Assembly (NCBI GenBank): GCA_934234185.1
Contig: CAKQHO010000002.1
Span: forward strand, 1 to 64,000
Direction: 5' to 3'
Length of the DNA stretch: 64,000 nucleotides
From: an uncultured Psychrobacillus sp.
GTDB taxonomy: Bacteria > Bacillota > Bacilli > Bacillales_A > Planococcaceae
The number at the start of each line of letters is the position of its first letter. The stretch's first letter is position 1. Below the pieces are notes generated by a model that was not told where the DNA came from, did no database searches, and worked only from the letters and a program-made list of their open reading frames with translations. This document shows, piece after piece, positions 42,381-50,946 of the stretch. Made by a program: the position numbers and the translations under genes.

Positions 42381-43467
42381 GCGATTCCTCTCCTCTTCTC
42401 TCTTTTTCTCCTTTTTGCAAACGTTCCCTTAACAGCTTCGCTCGAAACATATCTCTTTCTGAAGCGTTTAAAGAATTTCCAGCATACTTTTGTAAAAATC
42501 CGGGCTGCATAAAAATCATGCATTCATTTAGAATTGTTTCATCAACATCTTTAATTAGCCCCATATCAATTCCTAAGCGTACATCTGAAAGGCACCGTGC
42601 CGCCTCTTCTGTTGTCATTAATCTTGCGTAGGATAAAGTTCCCAAGGAGCGATATAACCGATCCTCTAATGTATTCGGTGAATGCTGTAGCAAAGCTTCT
42701 CTCGCTTCTCTTTCTTTTTGAATAATTTGCTCTGCTATACTTTGAAGATCGGCCAATATATCTTCTTCTGTCTTACCAAGCGTAGTTTGATTGGATACTT
42801 GGTATACATTGCCGAGCGCTTCACTGCCTTCCCCATAAATCCCTCTTACCACCATTCCTAATCGTGAAATAATGGTTATTATTCTACTCATTTGCTTTGT
42901 TTTGGTTAGAGCAGGTAAATGCATCATGACAGAAGCACGTAATCCTGTACCTGTATTAGTAGGACAGCTCGTCAAGTAACCAAATTGCTCATCAAAAGCA
43001 TAAGGTAATTCTTTTTCTAATAAACGATCAATTATATCGGCCTGTTTGTATGCCTCCTCTATTTGAAGACCAGGGAACAGACATTGAATACGGATGTGAT
43101 CCTCTTCATTTACCATTACACTTACGGATTCATCCTCCGATAATAAGACTGACCCAGTTTCAGGTGAGTTTGCTAACTTCGGACTTATTAGATGCTTCTC
43201 TACAAGCACCTGTCTATTAAGCTCAGGTATATCTTTTATTTGTATAGAAGAAAAGTTCATATTTAGATGTTCATCAGCATCAATCAATGTAGAGGATACA
43301 GAATGGTCAATTTTATGCGCTTCATCTTCAGTAAATGCTAAAGGAAACCGATAGCCATTTAAGTTTCGAGCTAATCGAATTCTGGTACTCATAACAATAT
43401 CAGAATGCTCTCCGTTTCCTTCCATCCAACTAGAGACAGAGTTTTCTAAGAATCGATCAATTGACAT
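42370..43467 (-). CDS. mcsB: Protein arginine kinase McsB
   Basis: McsB phosphorylates arginine residues to mark proteins for ClpCP, using a guanidino-kinase fold. It has 365 residues, starting [24 protein letters not shown] lies six bases before this ATG, and the GTG and ATG just upstream are in the same frame but too close. Nucleotide-contacting [18 protein letters not shown] and the catalytic loop [21 protein letters not shown] are intact. It overlaps mcsA and clpC. Confidence 0.97.
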   Translation of the reverse strand: MSIDRFLENSVSSWMEGNGEHSDIVMSTRIRLARNLNGYRFPLAFTEDEAHKIDHSVSSTLIDADEHLNMNFSSIQIKDIPELNRQVLVEKHLISPKLANSPETGSVLLSEDESVSVMVNEEDHIRIQCLFPGLQIEEAYKQADIIDRLLEKELPYAFDEQFGYLTSCPTNTGTGLRASVMMHLPALTKTKQMSRIITIISRLGMVVRGIYGEGSEALGNVYQVSNQTTLGKTEEDILADLQSIAEQIIQKEREAREALLQHSPNTLEDRLYRSLGTLSYARLMTTEEAARCLSDVRLGIDMGLIKDVDETILNECMIFMQPGFLQKYAGNSLNASERDMFRAKLLRERLQKGEKERRGEESHDV

Positions 43468-43996
43468 CATCCACACCTCCGGTAAGCTGACTTTCTAGAG
43501 CTCTCACTTCATCCCGAAGCCTTGCTGCATGTTCGAATTGCTCTGTTTCAATTGCTTCTTTCATCTCAGCTCTAATACCATCAATTCGTTTTTTTAATGC
43601 AATTCTTTCCCCAATGGCTCCCGGAGCTTTCCCTATATGGGTAGTATTGCCATTATGAAGTCTTTTTAAGACTGTTGGTAGCTGCTGGCGGAAACTGTCA
43701 TAGCAAGATGCACATCCAAACTTCCCTTCATCCAGAAAGCGTTGGATGGACCATCCACACTCTTCGCAAGCAAGTGGGGGTCTTTGGTGTCTATGATGAA
43801 CTGGCTGCTGCTCCGCATGGTTAAACCAATTGGACAACAACTGATGCAACGACAGCGGGTCCTGTTTATATTCTACGTAAAACGGGTGGAGTCCGCTTGC
43901 ACAGACCTCACAATAATGTCTTTCAAAGTGCTCACCATTATGGACCTGTGTAACCGTTACTTTAGCAGGTCTTTGTTTACAATTTTCACAAATCAC
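43457..43996 (-). CDS. mcsA: McsA, zinc-binding activator of McsB
   Basis: McsA stimulates McsB and modulates CtsR. It has 179 residues with paired cysteine motifs: CENCKQRP and CEVC near the N-terminus, CEECGW and CASC in the middle. A C-terminal UVR domain (IRAEMKEAIETEQFEHAARLRDE) follows. It sits 27 bases after ctsR and overlaps mcsB by 11 bp. Confidence 0.96.
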   Translation of the reverse strand: MICENCKQRPAKVTVTQVHNGEHFERHYCEVCASGLHPFYVEYKQDPLSLHQLLSNWFNHAEQQPVHHRHQRPPLACEECGWSIQRFLDEGKFGCASCYDSFRQQLPTVLKRLHNGNTTHIGKAPGAIGERIALKKRIDGIRAEMKEAIETEQFEHAARLRDEVRALESQLTGGVDDVN

Positions 43997-44023
43997 TTCT
44001 CAACACACCCCGTTCCTCCATCA

Positions 44024-44488
44024 TTATTTTTCATATTTTATAGTCAAGAGCATAGCTATGAGTATTCGAGCCCTAAGTTCATCTCTAGCTGGAAGAGGTA
44101 TATGCAAGGTATTTCGGCTAAGTGCTGCCAATACAAGCTTTGCTTCCCTCTTCGTAATTACTTCTTCATCTAAAAGCCGAAAGACAATATCCTCCGTAAC
44201 AGATTCTGAAGCGCCATTTTCTAGACTTTGTATTATATGCTCAATTAAATCAGCCTTTGTATGTGCTCGGACTCGAAGGATTCGAATATATCCCCCACCT
44301 CCGCGCTTACTTTCTACTAAATAACCGCGGTCAAGTGTAAAACGGGTGTTAATTACATAGTTGATTTGCGATGGCACGCATTGAAATTTTTCTGCTATCT
44401 CACTTCTTTTTATTTCAATTTGACCTTTGCTCTCTTCTTCTATAATCGCCTTTAAATACCCTTCAATAATGTCAGATATATTTTTCAT
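44024..44488 (-). CDS. ctsR: Heat-shock repressor CtsR
   Basis: CtsR represses clp genes and is inactivated by heat. It has 154 residues: an N-terminal winged helix-turn-helix (SEIAEKFQCVPSQINYVINT) with the glycine-rich heat-sensing wing RGGGGYIRI near residues 61-69, and a C-terminal four-helix domain. It autoregulates the operon through the tandem box just upstream. Confidence 0.97.
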   Translation of the reverse strand: MKNISDIIEGYLKAIIEEESKGQIEIKRSEIAEKFQCVPSQINYVINTRFTLDRGYLVESKRGGGGYIRILRVRAHTKADLIEHIIQSLENGASESVTEDIVFRLLDEEVITKREAKLVLAALSRNTLHIPLPARDELRARILIAMLLTIKYEK

Positions 44489-44515
44489 CTTCTCACCTCA
44501 TCTCCGAAAACTGAC

Positions 44516-44532
44516 TTTGACTATCTTTGACT
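44516..44532 (-). promoter_or_regulatory. CtsR operator
   Basis: On the minus strand the tandem heptad AGTCAAA-GAT-AGTCAAA matches the CtsR consensus (A/G)GTCAAA-NAN-(A/G)GTCAAA at every position. It starts two bases after the -10 and covers the transcription start, so binding would block initiation. Confidence 0.95.
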
Positions 44533-44534
44533 AT

Positions 44535-44563
44535 ATTATAACGAGGTTTTTTTCCCGTTGCAA
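44535..44563 (-). promoter_or_regulatory. Sigma-A type promoter of the ctsR operon
   Basis: A -35 TTGCAA (44558-44563) and a perfect -10 TATAAT (44535-44540) have a 17-bp spacer. Confidence 0.88.
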
Positions 44564-44587
44564 TTTATATGCATTAATACACCGAAA

Positions 44588-44682
44588 TGCATAAGCGCCT
44601 GTTCTGCCCCGACAAGCAAATGGGGGACGTTAACACGGAAGGAAAGCTTAGAACGTCACATCGTGTGACAACGCTTTCCTGA
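44588..44682. repeat. Dispersed structured intergenic repeat, copy B (one module, inverted)
   Basis: The reverse complement of this stretch aligns with 5106-5204. Shared parts include the hairpin with loop GTCACACGATGTGAC, and CCCCATTTGCTTGTCGGGGC. In the outer stem the arms here are AGGAAAGC and GCTTTCCT (44640-44647 and 44673-44680), where copy A has AGGAAAAC and GTTTTCCT: both sides changed together. Another hairpin, CCAAC/GTTGG, follows at 44683-44697. The element lies between the ctsR promoter and the rsgA terminator, with no gene in it. Confidence 0.8.
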
Positions 44683-44737
44683 CCAACATCCTGTTGGCCC
44701 TCGAGCTACAAGGTGCTGATTTATGATTACTGACAAA

Positions 44738-44770
44738 TAAAAAACTACCGACTAAAATAGTCAGTAGTTT
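44738..44770 (-). terminator. Intrinsic terminator after the RsgA-like gene
   Basis: AAACTACCGACT (44742-44753) and AGTCAGTAGTTT (44759-44770) form a 12-bp stem with one G-T pair. TTTTTTA follows on the minus strand. Confidence 0.85.
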
Positions 44771-44808
44771 CAGGTTACCTCAAATTGAAAATATATATTC
44801 CGTTTTGC

Positions 44809-45861
44809 TTATCTTTTCTTTTTATAGCCTTTTTGCGATTTGGAAAGCTGCTTCCACTTATCACGTTCAACCTTCTGAGCCGCTAAATCATTTTTTCTTT
44901 CTATATGAGCAAGCTCACGCAGGAGCTTTATATAGCTTTTATACCGTTCAATTTTTAAGCTTCCATTCTGAATAGCCTCTTGAACAGCACAGCCAGGTTC
45001 TTTTTTATGCTCACAATCACGAAAGCGACAAGTTAATGCTAGCTCCTCAATGTCCTGGAAGCTTGCACTTACACCCTCACTGTTATCCCAAAGTTGAAAT
45101 TCCCTCATTCCAGGCGTATCAATCAGTAGTCCTCCACCCGAAAGTAAGGTTAGTTCTCTGTGGGTAGTAGTATGCCTTCCTTTACTATCATCCTCACGAA
45201 TATCACTGACAGCCATGACCTCTTTACCTGATAAGGCATTGATTAAAGATGACTTCCCTACTCCTGAAGACCCCAGCAACGCACCTGTTCTTCCATTTTC
45301 AAGTAAATGTGATAATTGTTCAATTCCTTCCCCTGTGACACTACTTACTGTATAGACATCTACTCCAAATGCTATAGACTCTACTTCACTTAAATAATAT
45401 GCCAAATCCTCACACATATCCTTTTTAGTTAGGACTATAATCGGCATTGCTCCAGAATCCCACGCAGCAAGTAGATAACGCTCTAGTCTTCGTAAGTTGA
45501 AATCATAGTTAAGAGACATGACAAGAAAGACATAGTCAACATTCACAGCTACAAGCTGAATCTCTGTCGTAGTGCCAGCAACCTTTCTTGCAAATTGAGA
45601 AGCCCTTGGGAGAACACCGTGTATAATCCCTTTCTCTTCACCAGGCATTTTTTCTAATACTACCCAATCCCCCACTGCCGGGAAGCTCTCACGCTCTTGC
45701 TCAAATTTAAATTTCCCTGATAAGGTGCACAGCCATTCACCTTCATTTGTTATAACTCTATATAAATGCTTATGCTCTAAAAGAACCCTGCCAGCAATTC
45801 CACTTCCGTTTAATTTTTCTTCCCAGCTGTTATTCCATCCATATTGTTCTATAGTATTCAA
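44809..45861 (-). CDS. RsgA-like ribosome-associated circularly permuted GTPase
   Basis: RsgA-type GTPases act in late 30S assembly. This 350-residue protein has an N-terminal OB fold, a permuted G domain in the order G4 (LTKKDMC), G1 (GSSGVGKSSL), G3 (DTPGMREF), and a C-terminal zinc motif CRFRDCEHKKEPGC. It resembles the longer paralogue found beside a canonical RsgA in many Bacilli; the canonical gene is normally next to prpC-prkC. TTG at 45859-45861 is the start, with AGGAGG eight bases before. It is monocistronic between two terminators. Confidence 0.92.
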   Translation of the reverse strand: MNTIEQYGWNNSWEEKLNGSGIAGRVLLEHKHLYRVITNEGEWLCTLSGKFKFEQERESFPAVGDWVVLEKMPGEEKGIIHGVLPRASQFARKVAGTTTEIQLVAVNVDYVFLVMSLNYDFNLRRLERYLLAAWDSGAMPIIVLTKKDMCEDLAYYLSEVESIAFGVDVYTVSSVTGEGIEQLSHLLENGRTGALLGSSGVGKSSLINALSGKEVMAVSDIREDDSKGRHTTTHRELTLLSGGGLLIDTPGMREFQLWDNSEGVSASFQDIEELALTCRFRDCEHKKEPGCAVQEAIQNGSLKIERYKSYIKLLRELAHIERKNDLAAQKVERDKWKQLSKSQKGYKKKR

Positions 45862-45927
45862 TTCAAATTCCTCCTAATAATTAGCCAAATATATGCCCTT
45901 TTTAGTCAAAGGTTAAAATTAGGCAAT

Positions 45928-45964
45928 AAAAAACCATGACTGCACGATATCAGCAATCATGGTT
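45928..45964 (-). terminator. Intrinsic terminator of the GntR/ABC operon
   Basis: AACCATGACTGC (45932-45943) pairs with GCAATCATGGTT (45953-45964), 12 bp with one G-T pair. TTTTTT follows on the minus strand. It lies about 80 bases after the possible small peptide gene. Confidence 0.85.
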
Positions 45965-46044
45965 CCCCGATCATTAGAAAGAAAGTAAATAGAATAAAAC
46001 AAAGAATACTTGATTACATTCAAGCTTTCCTTAATTCGTCCAGT

Positions 46045-46101
46045 TTACAAAGTGGGACAACATGGAATTACTGATTCGTTGATTATAGATACAATTGCCA
46101 T
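46045..46101 (-). CDS. Possible 18-residue peptide gene with a Cys-Cys motif
   Basis: The frame reads MAIVSIINESVIPCCPTL and then TAA. AAAGGAG stands nine bases before the ATG, a match as good as those of the neighbouring real genes. It lies after the ABC permease gene and before the operon terminator, so it would be on the same mRNA. A hydrophobic N-terminal half and the Cys-Cys-Pro end would suit an exported or modified peptide, but I do not recognise it. Chance occurrence is possible because the frame is so short. Confidence 0.4.
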   Translation of the reverse strand: MAIVSIINESVIPCCPTL

Positions 46102-46168
46102 ATTACCCCACTCCTTTCGTTTGTTATTTACAGAATACTACAATACTTCTGAACTTGCAATAGGCTTT

Positions 46169-47095
46169 TTAAGCAGTAATATCTCGTTTATTAAAGGTCA
46201 CAAAGCTAATAACTAAAAATACTACTGTATAAATGACTAAAACGGAGATAGAAAAAGGTAAGGTTAGACCCTCTATAAATGGTTCTCCACCTATGAATTG
46301 TGATAAATCGGTATTAGCAAATAGAATATACTTTGCAAATTCAAACTTCATAGAAAGTAAATAGGTTATGTTCGTTCCCATAAATAATAGGAAGATTGAA
46401 ATACCAATCGCTAGAGAGCTAGAGCGGAATACCGACCCAATCATAAAAGCCATAACGCTAATAACTAATACATTTACTAAAGACAGAACAGTTAGTAATA
46501 AGACTCTTCCCCAGAATGATATTTCTATAATTTCTCCATTAGTAGCTTCCAGAATATAAGCTGGAGTATTATCAAAGAAAAGATAGCTTGTTATGATCCC
46601 TAAGCCCAAGGTGATAGCTGTGAGTACAGTTGCAAATAAACTCATTGTCAGTAACTTAGAAGCTAGTATCTTCCATCTTTTTACAGGTCTGGTTAAGAGC
46701 ATTTTTATAGTCCCTGTCGAAAATTCTGTTGCAATCATTCCTGCTCCTACAATTACTGTAAAGAGAGTTACAATAGATAGCATAGATGGAACATCTAGAA
46801 TGTACTCCTGCGCAGTATAAGGTTGAACAGGCGGCAAATTATTCTCTATGCGATGCTCTAATATTCTTTTTTGATCCTTTAAATTAGAGGAATCTACTCC
46901 ACTATTCAGCTCTTGATCGATTGTTTTTAATTCCAAGCTAGCAGTTTGCTTCCAGTCCGTCTGCTCGCCCATCGTACTCATCCATTTTCCTATTCCAGCT
47001 GAAGCTACCATCAGCACAGCTATTAGGATAACCATTACCCAAGTACCCTTCTTAGTCCAAAGCTTCAGCCACTCATTTCGTATTAGATTCAGCAA
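46169..47095 (-). CDS. ABC-2 type transporter permease
   Basis: This is a 308-residue membrane protein with about six transmembrane helices: one at residues 18-36, a long external loop up to about 105, and five from there to the end. It matches permeases partnered with bacitracin-type (BcrA-like) ATPases. TTG at 47093-47095 is the likely start since AGGGGGTG stands six bases before; GTG at 47104 is an alternative. It overlaps the upstream ATPase gene. The substrate is unknown; export of a peptide or lipid-linked compound is a reasonable guess. Confidence 0.85.
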   Translation of the reverse strand: MLNLIRNEWLKLWTKKGTWVMVILIAVLMVASAGIGKWMSTMGEQTDWKQTASLELKTIDQELNSGVDSSNLKDQKRILEHRIENNLPPVQPYTAQEYILDVPSMLSIVTLFTVIVGAGMIATEFSTGTIKMLLTRPVKRWKILASKLLTMSLFATVLTAITLGLGIITSYLFFDNTPAYILEATNGEIIEISFWGRVLLLTVLSLVNVLVISVMAFMIGSVFRSSSLAIGISIFLLFMGTNITYLLSMKFEFAKYILFANTDLSQFIGGEPFIEGLTLPFSISVLVIYTVVFLVISFVTFNKRDITA

Positions 47096-47999
47096 TCTGT
47101 CCACCCCCTGTTATTTCTAAGAATTGATCTTCTAGTGTACGTTTATATGGTGTAATTTCGTAAACCTGCATGCTATTAGAGAAGAACTCTGCCATTAACG
47201 TAGGTACCTGGTCTTTCTCTATAGATAATAGCAGGCCTTCCTCAAAGGACGTAAACTGGATTCCCTGCGTTTTTAAAAGCTCCTTCGCTTTTTCCTGCGG
47301 TGTAACTTCCAAATAATATTGGGAAGTTTGCTCCTCTTTTACCTCTTTGAGAGTAATGAGCTTTCCATTTTGAATAACCGCAATTCGATCACACATCAGT
47401 TCAATCTCTGCTAATAGGTGACTCGACACGAAGATAGAAACACCTTCCTCCTTCGCTATTTTTCGTAAATAAGTACGAAACTCACGAATTCCGGCAGGAT
47501 CAAGTCCATTTGTTGGTTCATCTAAAATTAAAAACTTTGGACGGTGAAGTAATGCTTGTGCCAGACCTAGACGCTGACGCATTCCTAAGGAATAAGTAGC
47601 TACCTTTTCATGAATACGATTTTGTAATCCTACCTGAGCAATAACCTCTTCAATTCTTTCCTTGGTTATGTTTTTATTCATTCGTGCAAAGTGAATTAAA
47701 TTCTTATAGCCACTCATAAACTTATACATTTCGGGATTTTCTACTATAACTCCAACCTTACCCATTGATTCTTCAAAATGCTGTGATAGGGCTTTTCCAT
47801 CTATAAATACCTCACCCGCTGTTGGTCTCATAAGTCCCGTCATCATACGAATCGTAGTTGTCTTACCAGCTCCATTTGGTCCTAAAAATCCTGTAATTTG
47901 TCCTGGGTATAAATCTAAGCTGAGATTATCTATTATTTTCTTTTTACCTATTATTTTTGAAAGGTTTTCAAGCCTAACAATTGGCTGCTGCTTTTCCAT
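47073..47999 (-). CDS. ABC transporter ATP-binding protein (BcrA-like)
   Basis: This ATPase of 308 residues has Walker A GPNGAGKTT, signature YSLGMRQR, Walker B FLILDEPTNGLDP and the switch histidine in VSSHLLAEIE. A C-terminal extension of about 85 residues is typical of bacitracin-resistance type exporters. It is coupled by overlap to the second ATPase upstream (26 bp) and the permease downstream, and probably pairs with that permease. Confidence 0.9.
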   Translation of the reverse strand: MEKQQPIVRLENLSKIIGKKKIIDNLSLDLYPGQITGFLGPNGAGKTTTIRMMTGLMRPTAGEVFIDGKALSQHFEESMGKVGVIVENPEMYKFMSGYKNLIHFARMNKNITKERIEEVIAQVGLQNRIHEKVATYSLGMRQRLGLAQALLHRPKFLILDEPTNGLDPAGIREFRTYLRKIAKEEGVSIFVSSHLLAEIELMCDRIAVIQNGKLITLKEVKEEQTSQYYLEVTPQEKAKELLKTQGIQFTSFEEGLLLSIEKDQVPTLMAEFFSNSMQVYEITPYKRTLEDQFLEITGGGQIAESNTK

Positions 48000-48699
48000 C
48001 TCTTTTCTCCCCCTTAAACAAGTTCTTCATCCATTGTGTAATATCCTCGCGATTATTTTCACGGATATCATCTACTTTTTGATGTGCAATTACTTGACCT
48101 GCTTGCATGACAATAACTTCATCTAAAATTGGCTCTACCTCTTTTATCTCGTGTGTGGACAATATAATAGTCTGGGTCTCTATATCTACAAACCGTAAGA
48201 ATCCTTGGATGATGTCCTCCCTTACCATTGGATCCAAGCCAGATAAAGGCTCATCAAGCAGGTAATAATCTACCTCTCTACCTAAGGTTGCGGCAATCTT
48301 TGCCCTCCCCCTACTTCCCTTTGAGAGCTTCTTTAATGAAGAGGCTAAATCAACTCCCAAAAAGTCGGCTACAAGGATTGCTTTATCCATACGGAAATCA
48401 CTAAATTGGGACTCATAATACTGAAACAGCTGTTTTACAGTAAAGTAAGGAAAAATATCATCCACATCCGTTAAGTAAGCCACCCTAATAGCTGTCCGGT
48501 ACGTAACATTCTCTCCATCTAACAAAATCGAGCCTTTGTCAGGCAATAATATTCCCGCAATTAATTTTAAAAGCGTGGATTTTCCCGAGCCATTCTCTCC
48601 ACATAATCCAATTATTTTTCCACTTGGAAAGGTTAAACTCACATTATTTACAGCTTCACGTTTTCCATAGCTTTTCATTACCTGTTCTATTTGAATCAC
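47974..48699 (-). CDS. ABC transporter ATP-binding protein (YtrB-like)
   Basis: This 241-residue ATPase has Walker A GENGSGKST, signature LSKGSRGR, Walker B YYLLDEPLSGLDP and the H-switch in LSTHEIKEVE. It resembles YtrB-like ATPases that sit beside GntR-type regulators. It overlaps the GntR gene by 4 bp. Its membrane partner is probably the protein encoded first in this operon. Confidence 0.88.
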   Translation of the reverse strand: MIQIEQVMKSYGKREAVNNVSLTFPSGKIIGLCGENGSGKSTLLKLIAGILLPDKGSILLDGENVTYRTAIRVAYLTDVDDIFPYFTVKQLFQYYESQFSDFRMDKAILVADFLGVDLASSLKKLSKGSRGRAKIAATLGREVDYYLLDEPLSGLDPMVREDIIQGFLRFVDIETQTIILSTHEIKEVEPILDEVIVMQAGQVIAHQKVDDIRENNREDITQWMKNLFKGEKRDGKAAANC

Positions 48700-49064
48700 T
48701 TGTTATCCCCCCTCTTCCAGTTACTCAGCTGTATAAGGACTTCCTCCTCTTTAAATCCAAAGGATTCCATTTGCTGAATAAAGCTCTCTACTAACGAATT
48801 CATCATTTCCAGGCGAAGTAATTCTAGCCGTTGAATATCCTCCGTCACAAAAGTCCCCTGCCCTCTTTTAGTTTCAGTTAGCTTCATTAATTCTAGTTCT
48901 CTATATACCCTTTGCATGGTGTTCGCATTTACGCCTAACTCCAGTGCATATTCGCGCACGGATGGTAGCTTTTCCCCCGGCAACACATGTTCCTTTAAAA
49001 TTTTCCCGCATATTTTATCAATGATTTGTTGATATATCGGTTTATCCGGTAGAAAATCAGTCAT
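48696..49064 (-). CDS. GntR-family regulator (YtrA subfamily)
   Basis: This short regulator of 122 residues has an N-terminal winged helix-turn-helix (YQQIIDKICGKILKEHVLPGEKLPSVREYALELGVNANTMQRVYRELE region) and only a small C-terminal helical part for dimerisation, as in the YtrA subfamily. Those proteins usually repress their own ABC operon and are relieved by cell-wall-active agents. The perfect inverted repeat upstream of the operon is the likely operator. Unusually, it is the second gene of the operon. Confidence 0.92.
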   Translation of the reverse strand: MTDFLPDKPIYQQIIDKICGKILKEHVLPGEKLPSVREYALELGVNANTMQRVYRELELMKLTETKRGQGTFVTEDIQRLELLRLEMMNSLVESFIQQMESFGFKEEEVLIQLSNWKRGDNK

Positions 49065-49854
49065 GTCTAAACCCTCTTACTCTCTTTTGAATTACTAGAA
49101 CAGAAAGTAGAAACAGGATACAGAAGAATATAACCTTTACTAATAAATCAAAAAGATAAATTTCATTGATATCCATAAAAACTGCAAATGACGCACTCGT
49201 TACTTCTACACTTTCTATATAGGGTAGTGGAAGCTTCCAATGGCTTGAAAAAGAATGATAAAGCTCTGAATCAATAAACCTTAAATAGGATCTGTAAAAA
49301 TAAAAGTAAACAACTACGGCTACAACATACGAAAAAAATGTATTAAAAGGCTTTAATACCCTTCCTAGAACCCACATGGTAAGCAAGCCAATAGTAAAGC
49401 TTAGCGCTAATAGATAAGTAGTTCCTATTAGTAAAAACTCTAATAATAAAAGTTTTGTAAAGCCTAGATTGTTAACTTCTACTAGCAAATCATATCCTAC
49501 AACCGTAATTATTCCGTTCATTACTAATCCTGGTAGACTAAATAGCGTTACAGCTATTAGCTTTGCGCCAATTAGCGTAAAGGTAGATGAGCTATTGTGA
49601 AACCATATATCTGGTCTTTTCATGTCTTTCTCTAGGCTGGCAAAGAAAAGACAAAAGAAAAATAAAATGTATACATACATCCATACGGAAGAAGTAAGTA
49701 GCAGGATATCGCTCAGAGGTTCATCTACTTCTATCATTCTTTTTAATAAATAAGGACTTACAATTGTTCCAAAAACACTTCCAATGATACTTAGAATGAC
49801 AATACCTTTATACTGCATCCATTCCTTCCAAACCAACCCTTGCAGTTTACCCAT
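49057..49854 (-). CDS. Membrane protein, probable permease partner of the YtrB-like ATPase
   Basis: This protein of 265 residues has about six hydrophobic helices and begins MGKLQGLVWKEWMQYKGIVIL, a pattern common in ABC-2 permeases. I do not recognise a specific family. Its place, first in an operon with a GntR regulator and two ATPases, suggests it is the membrane half of an exporter. It overlaps the regulator gene by 8 bp. Confidence 0.8.
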   Translation of the reverse strand: MGKLQGLVWKEWMQYKGIVILSIIGSVFGTIVSPYLLKRMIEVDEPLSDILLLTSSVWMYVYILFFFCLFFASLEKDMKRPDIWFHNSSSTFTLIGAKLIAVTLFSLPGLVMNGIITVVGYDLLVEVNNLGFTKLLLLEFLLIGTTYLLALSFTIGLLTMWVLGRVLKPFNTFFSYVVAVVVYFYFYRSYLRFIDSELYHSFSSHWKLPLPYIESVEVTSASFAVFMDINEIYLFDLLVKVIFFCILFLLSVLVIQKRVRGFRHD

Positions 49855-49872
49855 TTTATTCCTCCACTTAAT

Positions 49873-49922
49873 AATATTAGTGTACTAGTTACATAGTACA
49901 CTAATATTTAAAAATAAGTCAA
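49873..49922 (-). promoter_or_regulatory. Promoter and inverted-repeat operator of the GntR/ABC operon
   Basis: A -35 TTGACT (49917-49922) and -10 TACTAT (49893-49898) are spaced by 18 bp. A perfect 15-bp inverted repeat, AATATTAGTGTACTA and TAGTACACTAATATT around six bases (49873-49908), covers the -10 and the transcription start. AGTGTAC...GTACACT is a plausible YtrA-type site, so the GntR protein encoded by the operon probably represses here. Confidence 0.75.
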
Positions 49923-49937
49923 ACAATTTTTGAAATA

Positions 49938-49972
49938 ATAAAAAAAGACATTAGGTTTCCCCAATGTCTTTT
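49938..49972 (-). terminator. Intrinsic terminator of the dpp-ykf operon
   Basis: On the minus strand AAAAGACATT pairs with AATGTCTTTT, extended by GG/CC, and seven T follow. It starts right after the ykfD stop codon. Confidence 0.85.
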
Positions 49973-49973
49973 G

Positions 49974-50936
49974 TTATTCATATAAATGACAAGCCACGAA
50001 ATGACCAGGCTCCTCTTCATGCCACCTAGGCTTTTGTTTTGCACAGATTTCCATCGCATGAGGACATCTCGTGCGAAATACACACCCTGACGGTGGATTA
50101 ATGGGGCTTGGTAACTCTCCCTCTAAAATGATACGTTCCCTTGCCCCTTCTATATCTGGATCAGGGATTGGAATTGCAGATAAAAGCGCTTGTGTATAAG
50201 GATGCAAAGGATATTCATAAAGATTTTCACTCGTCGTGAGTTCTACCATATGTCCTAAATACATTACCCCTATTCGATCAGAGATGTATTTCACCATAGA
50301 GAGGTCATGAGCAATAAACAAGTAGGTTAATCCCTTCTCCTTTTGAAGACGTTGAAGCAGCTTTACAACCTGGGCTTGTACGGATACGTCTAACGCTGAT
50401 ATAGGCTCGTCAGCAATAATGAACTCTGGATCTAAAGCCAATGCCCGAGCAATTCCTATTCGCTGCCTTTGCCCTCCTGAAAATTCGTGCGGGTAGCGAT
50501 TAGCATGATCTCTGTTTAGCCCTACATCCTCTAATAGCTCATAAACCCGTTCGTTCAGCTCCGTTTTACTCTTATAAAGCTTATGCACCTGCATTGGCTC
50601 TGCTATAATTTCTAAAACTGTAGAGCGAGGGTTGAGAGAGGCATATGGATCTTGAAAGATCATTTGCATTTTCTTTAGATAATTTGTTCTCTCTCTATCA
50701 TTCATGTCATGAACATTTTTTTCCTCAAATACAACATTTCCTTCTGTTTTATTATAAAGGCCTAAAATTGTTCTGCCTGCAGTGGATTTACCGCATCCAG
50801 ATTCCCCCACTAACCCAAACGTTTCTCCCTTTCGGATATCAAAGCTAATACCATCCACCGCCTTTAATGTTTGGTTAGCTCCTATATCAAAATGACGCTT
50901 TAAATCCTGCACCGATAAAAGTACCTTCTCTGTCAT
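49974..50936 (-). CDS. ykfD: Oligopeptide/dipeptide ABC transporter ATPase (YkfD, DppF-like)
   Basis: This is the second ATPase of a peptide importer. It has 320 residues, with Walker [10 protein letters not shown], signature FSGGQRQR, Walker B EFIIADEP, and a C-terminal iron-sulphur-like cysteine set [14 protein letters not shown]...C typical of OppF/DppF. It is the last gene of the operon and probably dimerises with DppD on the DppBC permease. Confidence 0.94.
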   Translation of the reverse strand: MTEKVLLSVQDLKRHFDIGANQTLKAVDGISFDIRKGETFGLVGESGCGKSTAGRTILGLYNKTEGNVVFEEKNVHDMNDRERTNYLKKMQMIFQDPYASLNPRSTVLEIIAEPMQVHKLYKSKTELNERVYELLEDVGLNRDHANRYPHEFSGGQRQRIGIARALALDPEFIIADEPISALDVSVQAQVVKLLQRLQKEKGLTYLFIAHDLSMVKYISDRIGVMYLGHMVELTTSENLYEYPLHPYTQALLSAIPIPDPDIEGARERIILEGELPSPINPPSGCVFRTRCPHAMEICAKQKPRWHEEEPGHFVACHLYE

Positions 50937-50946
50937 AGTTCTCCCC

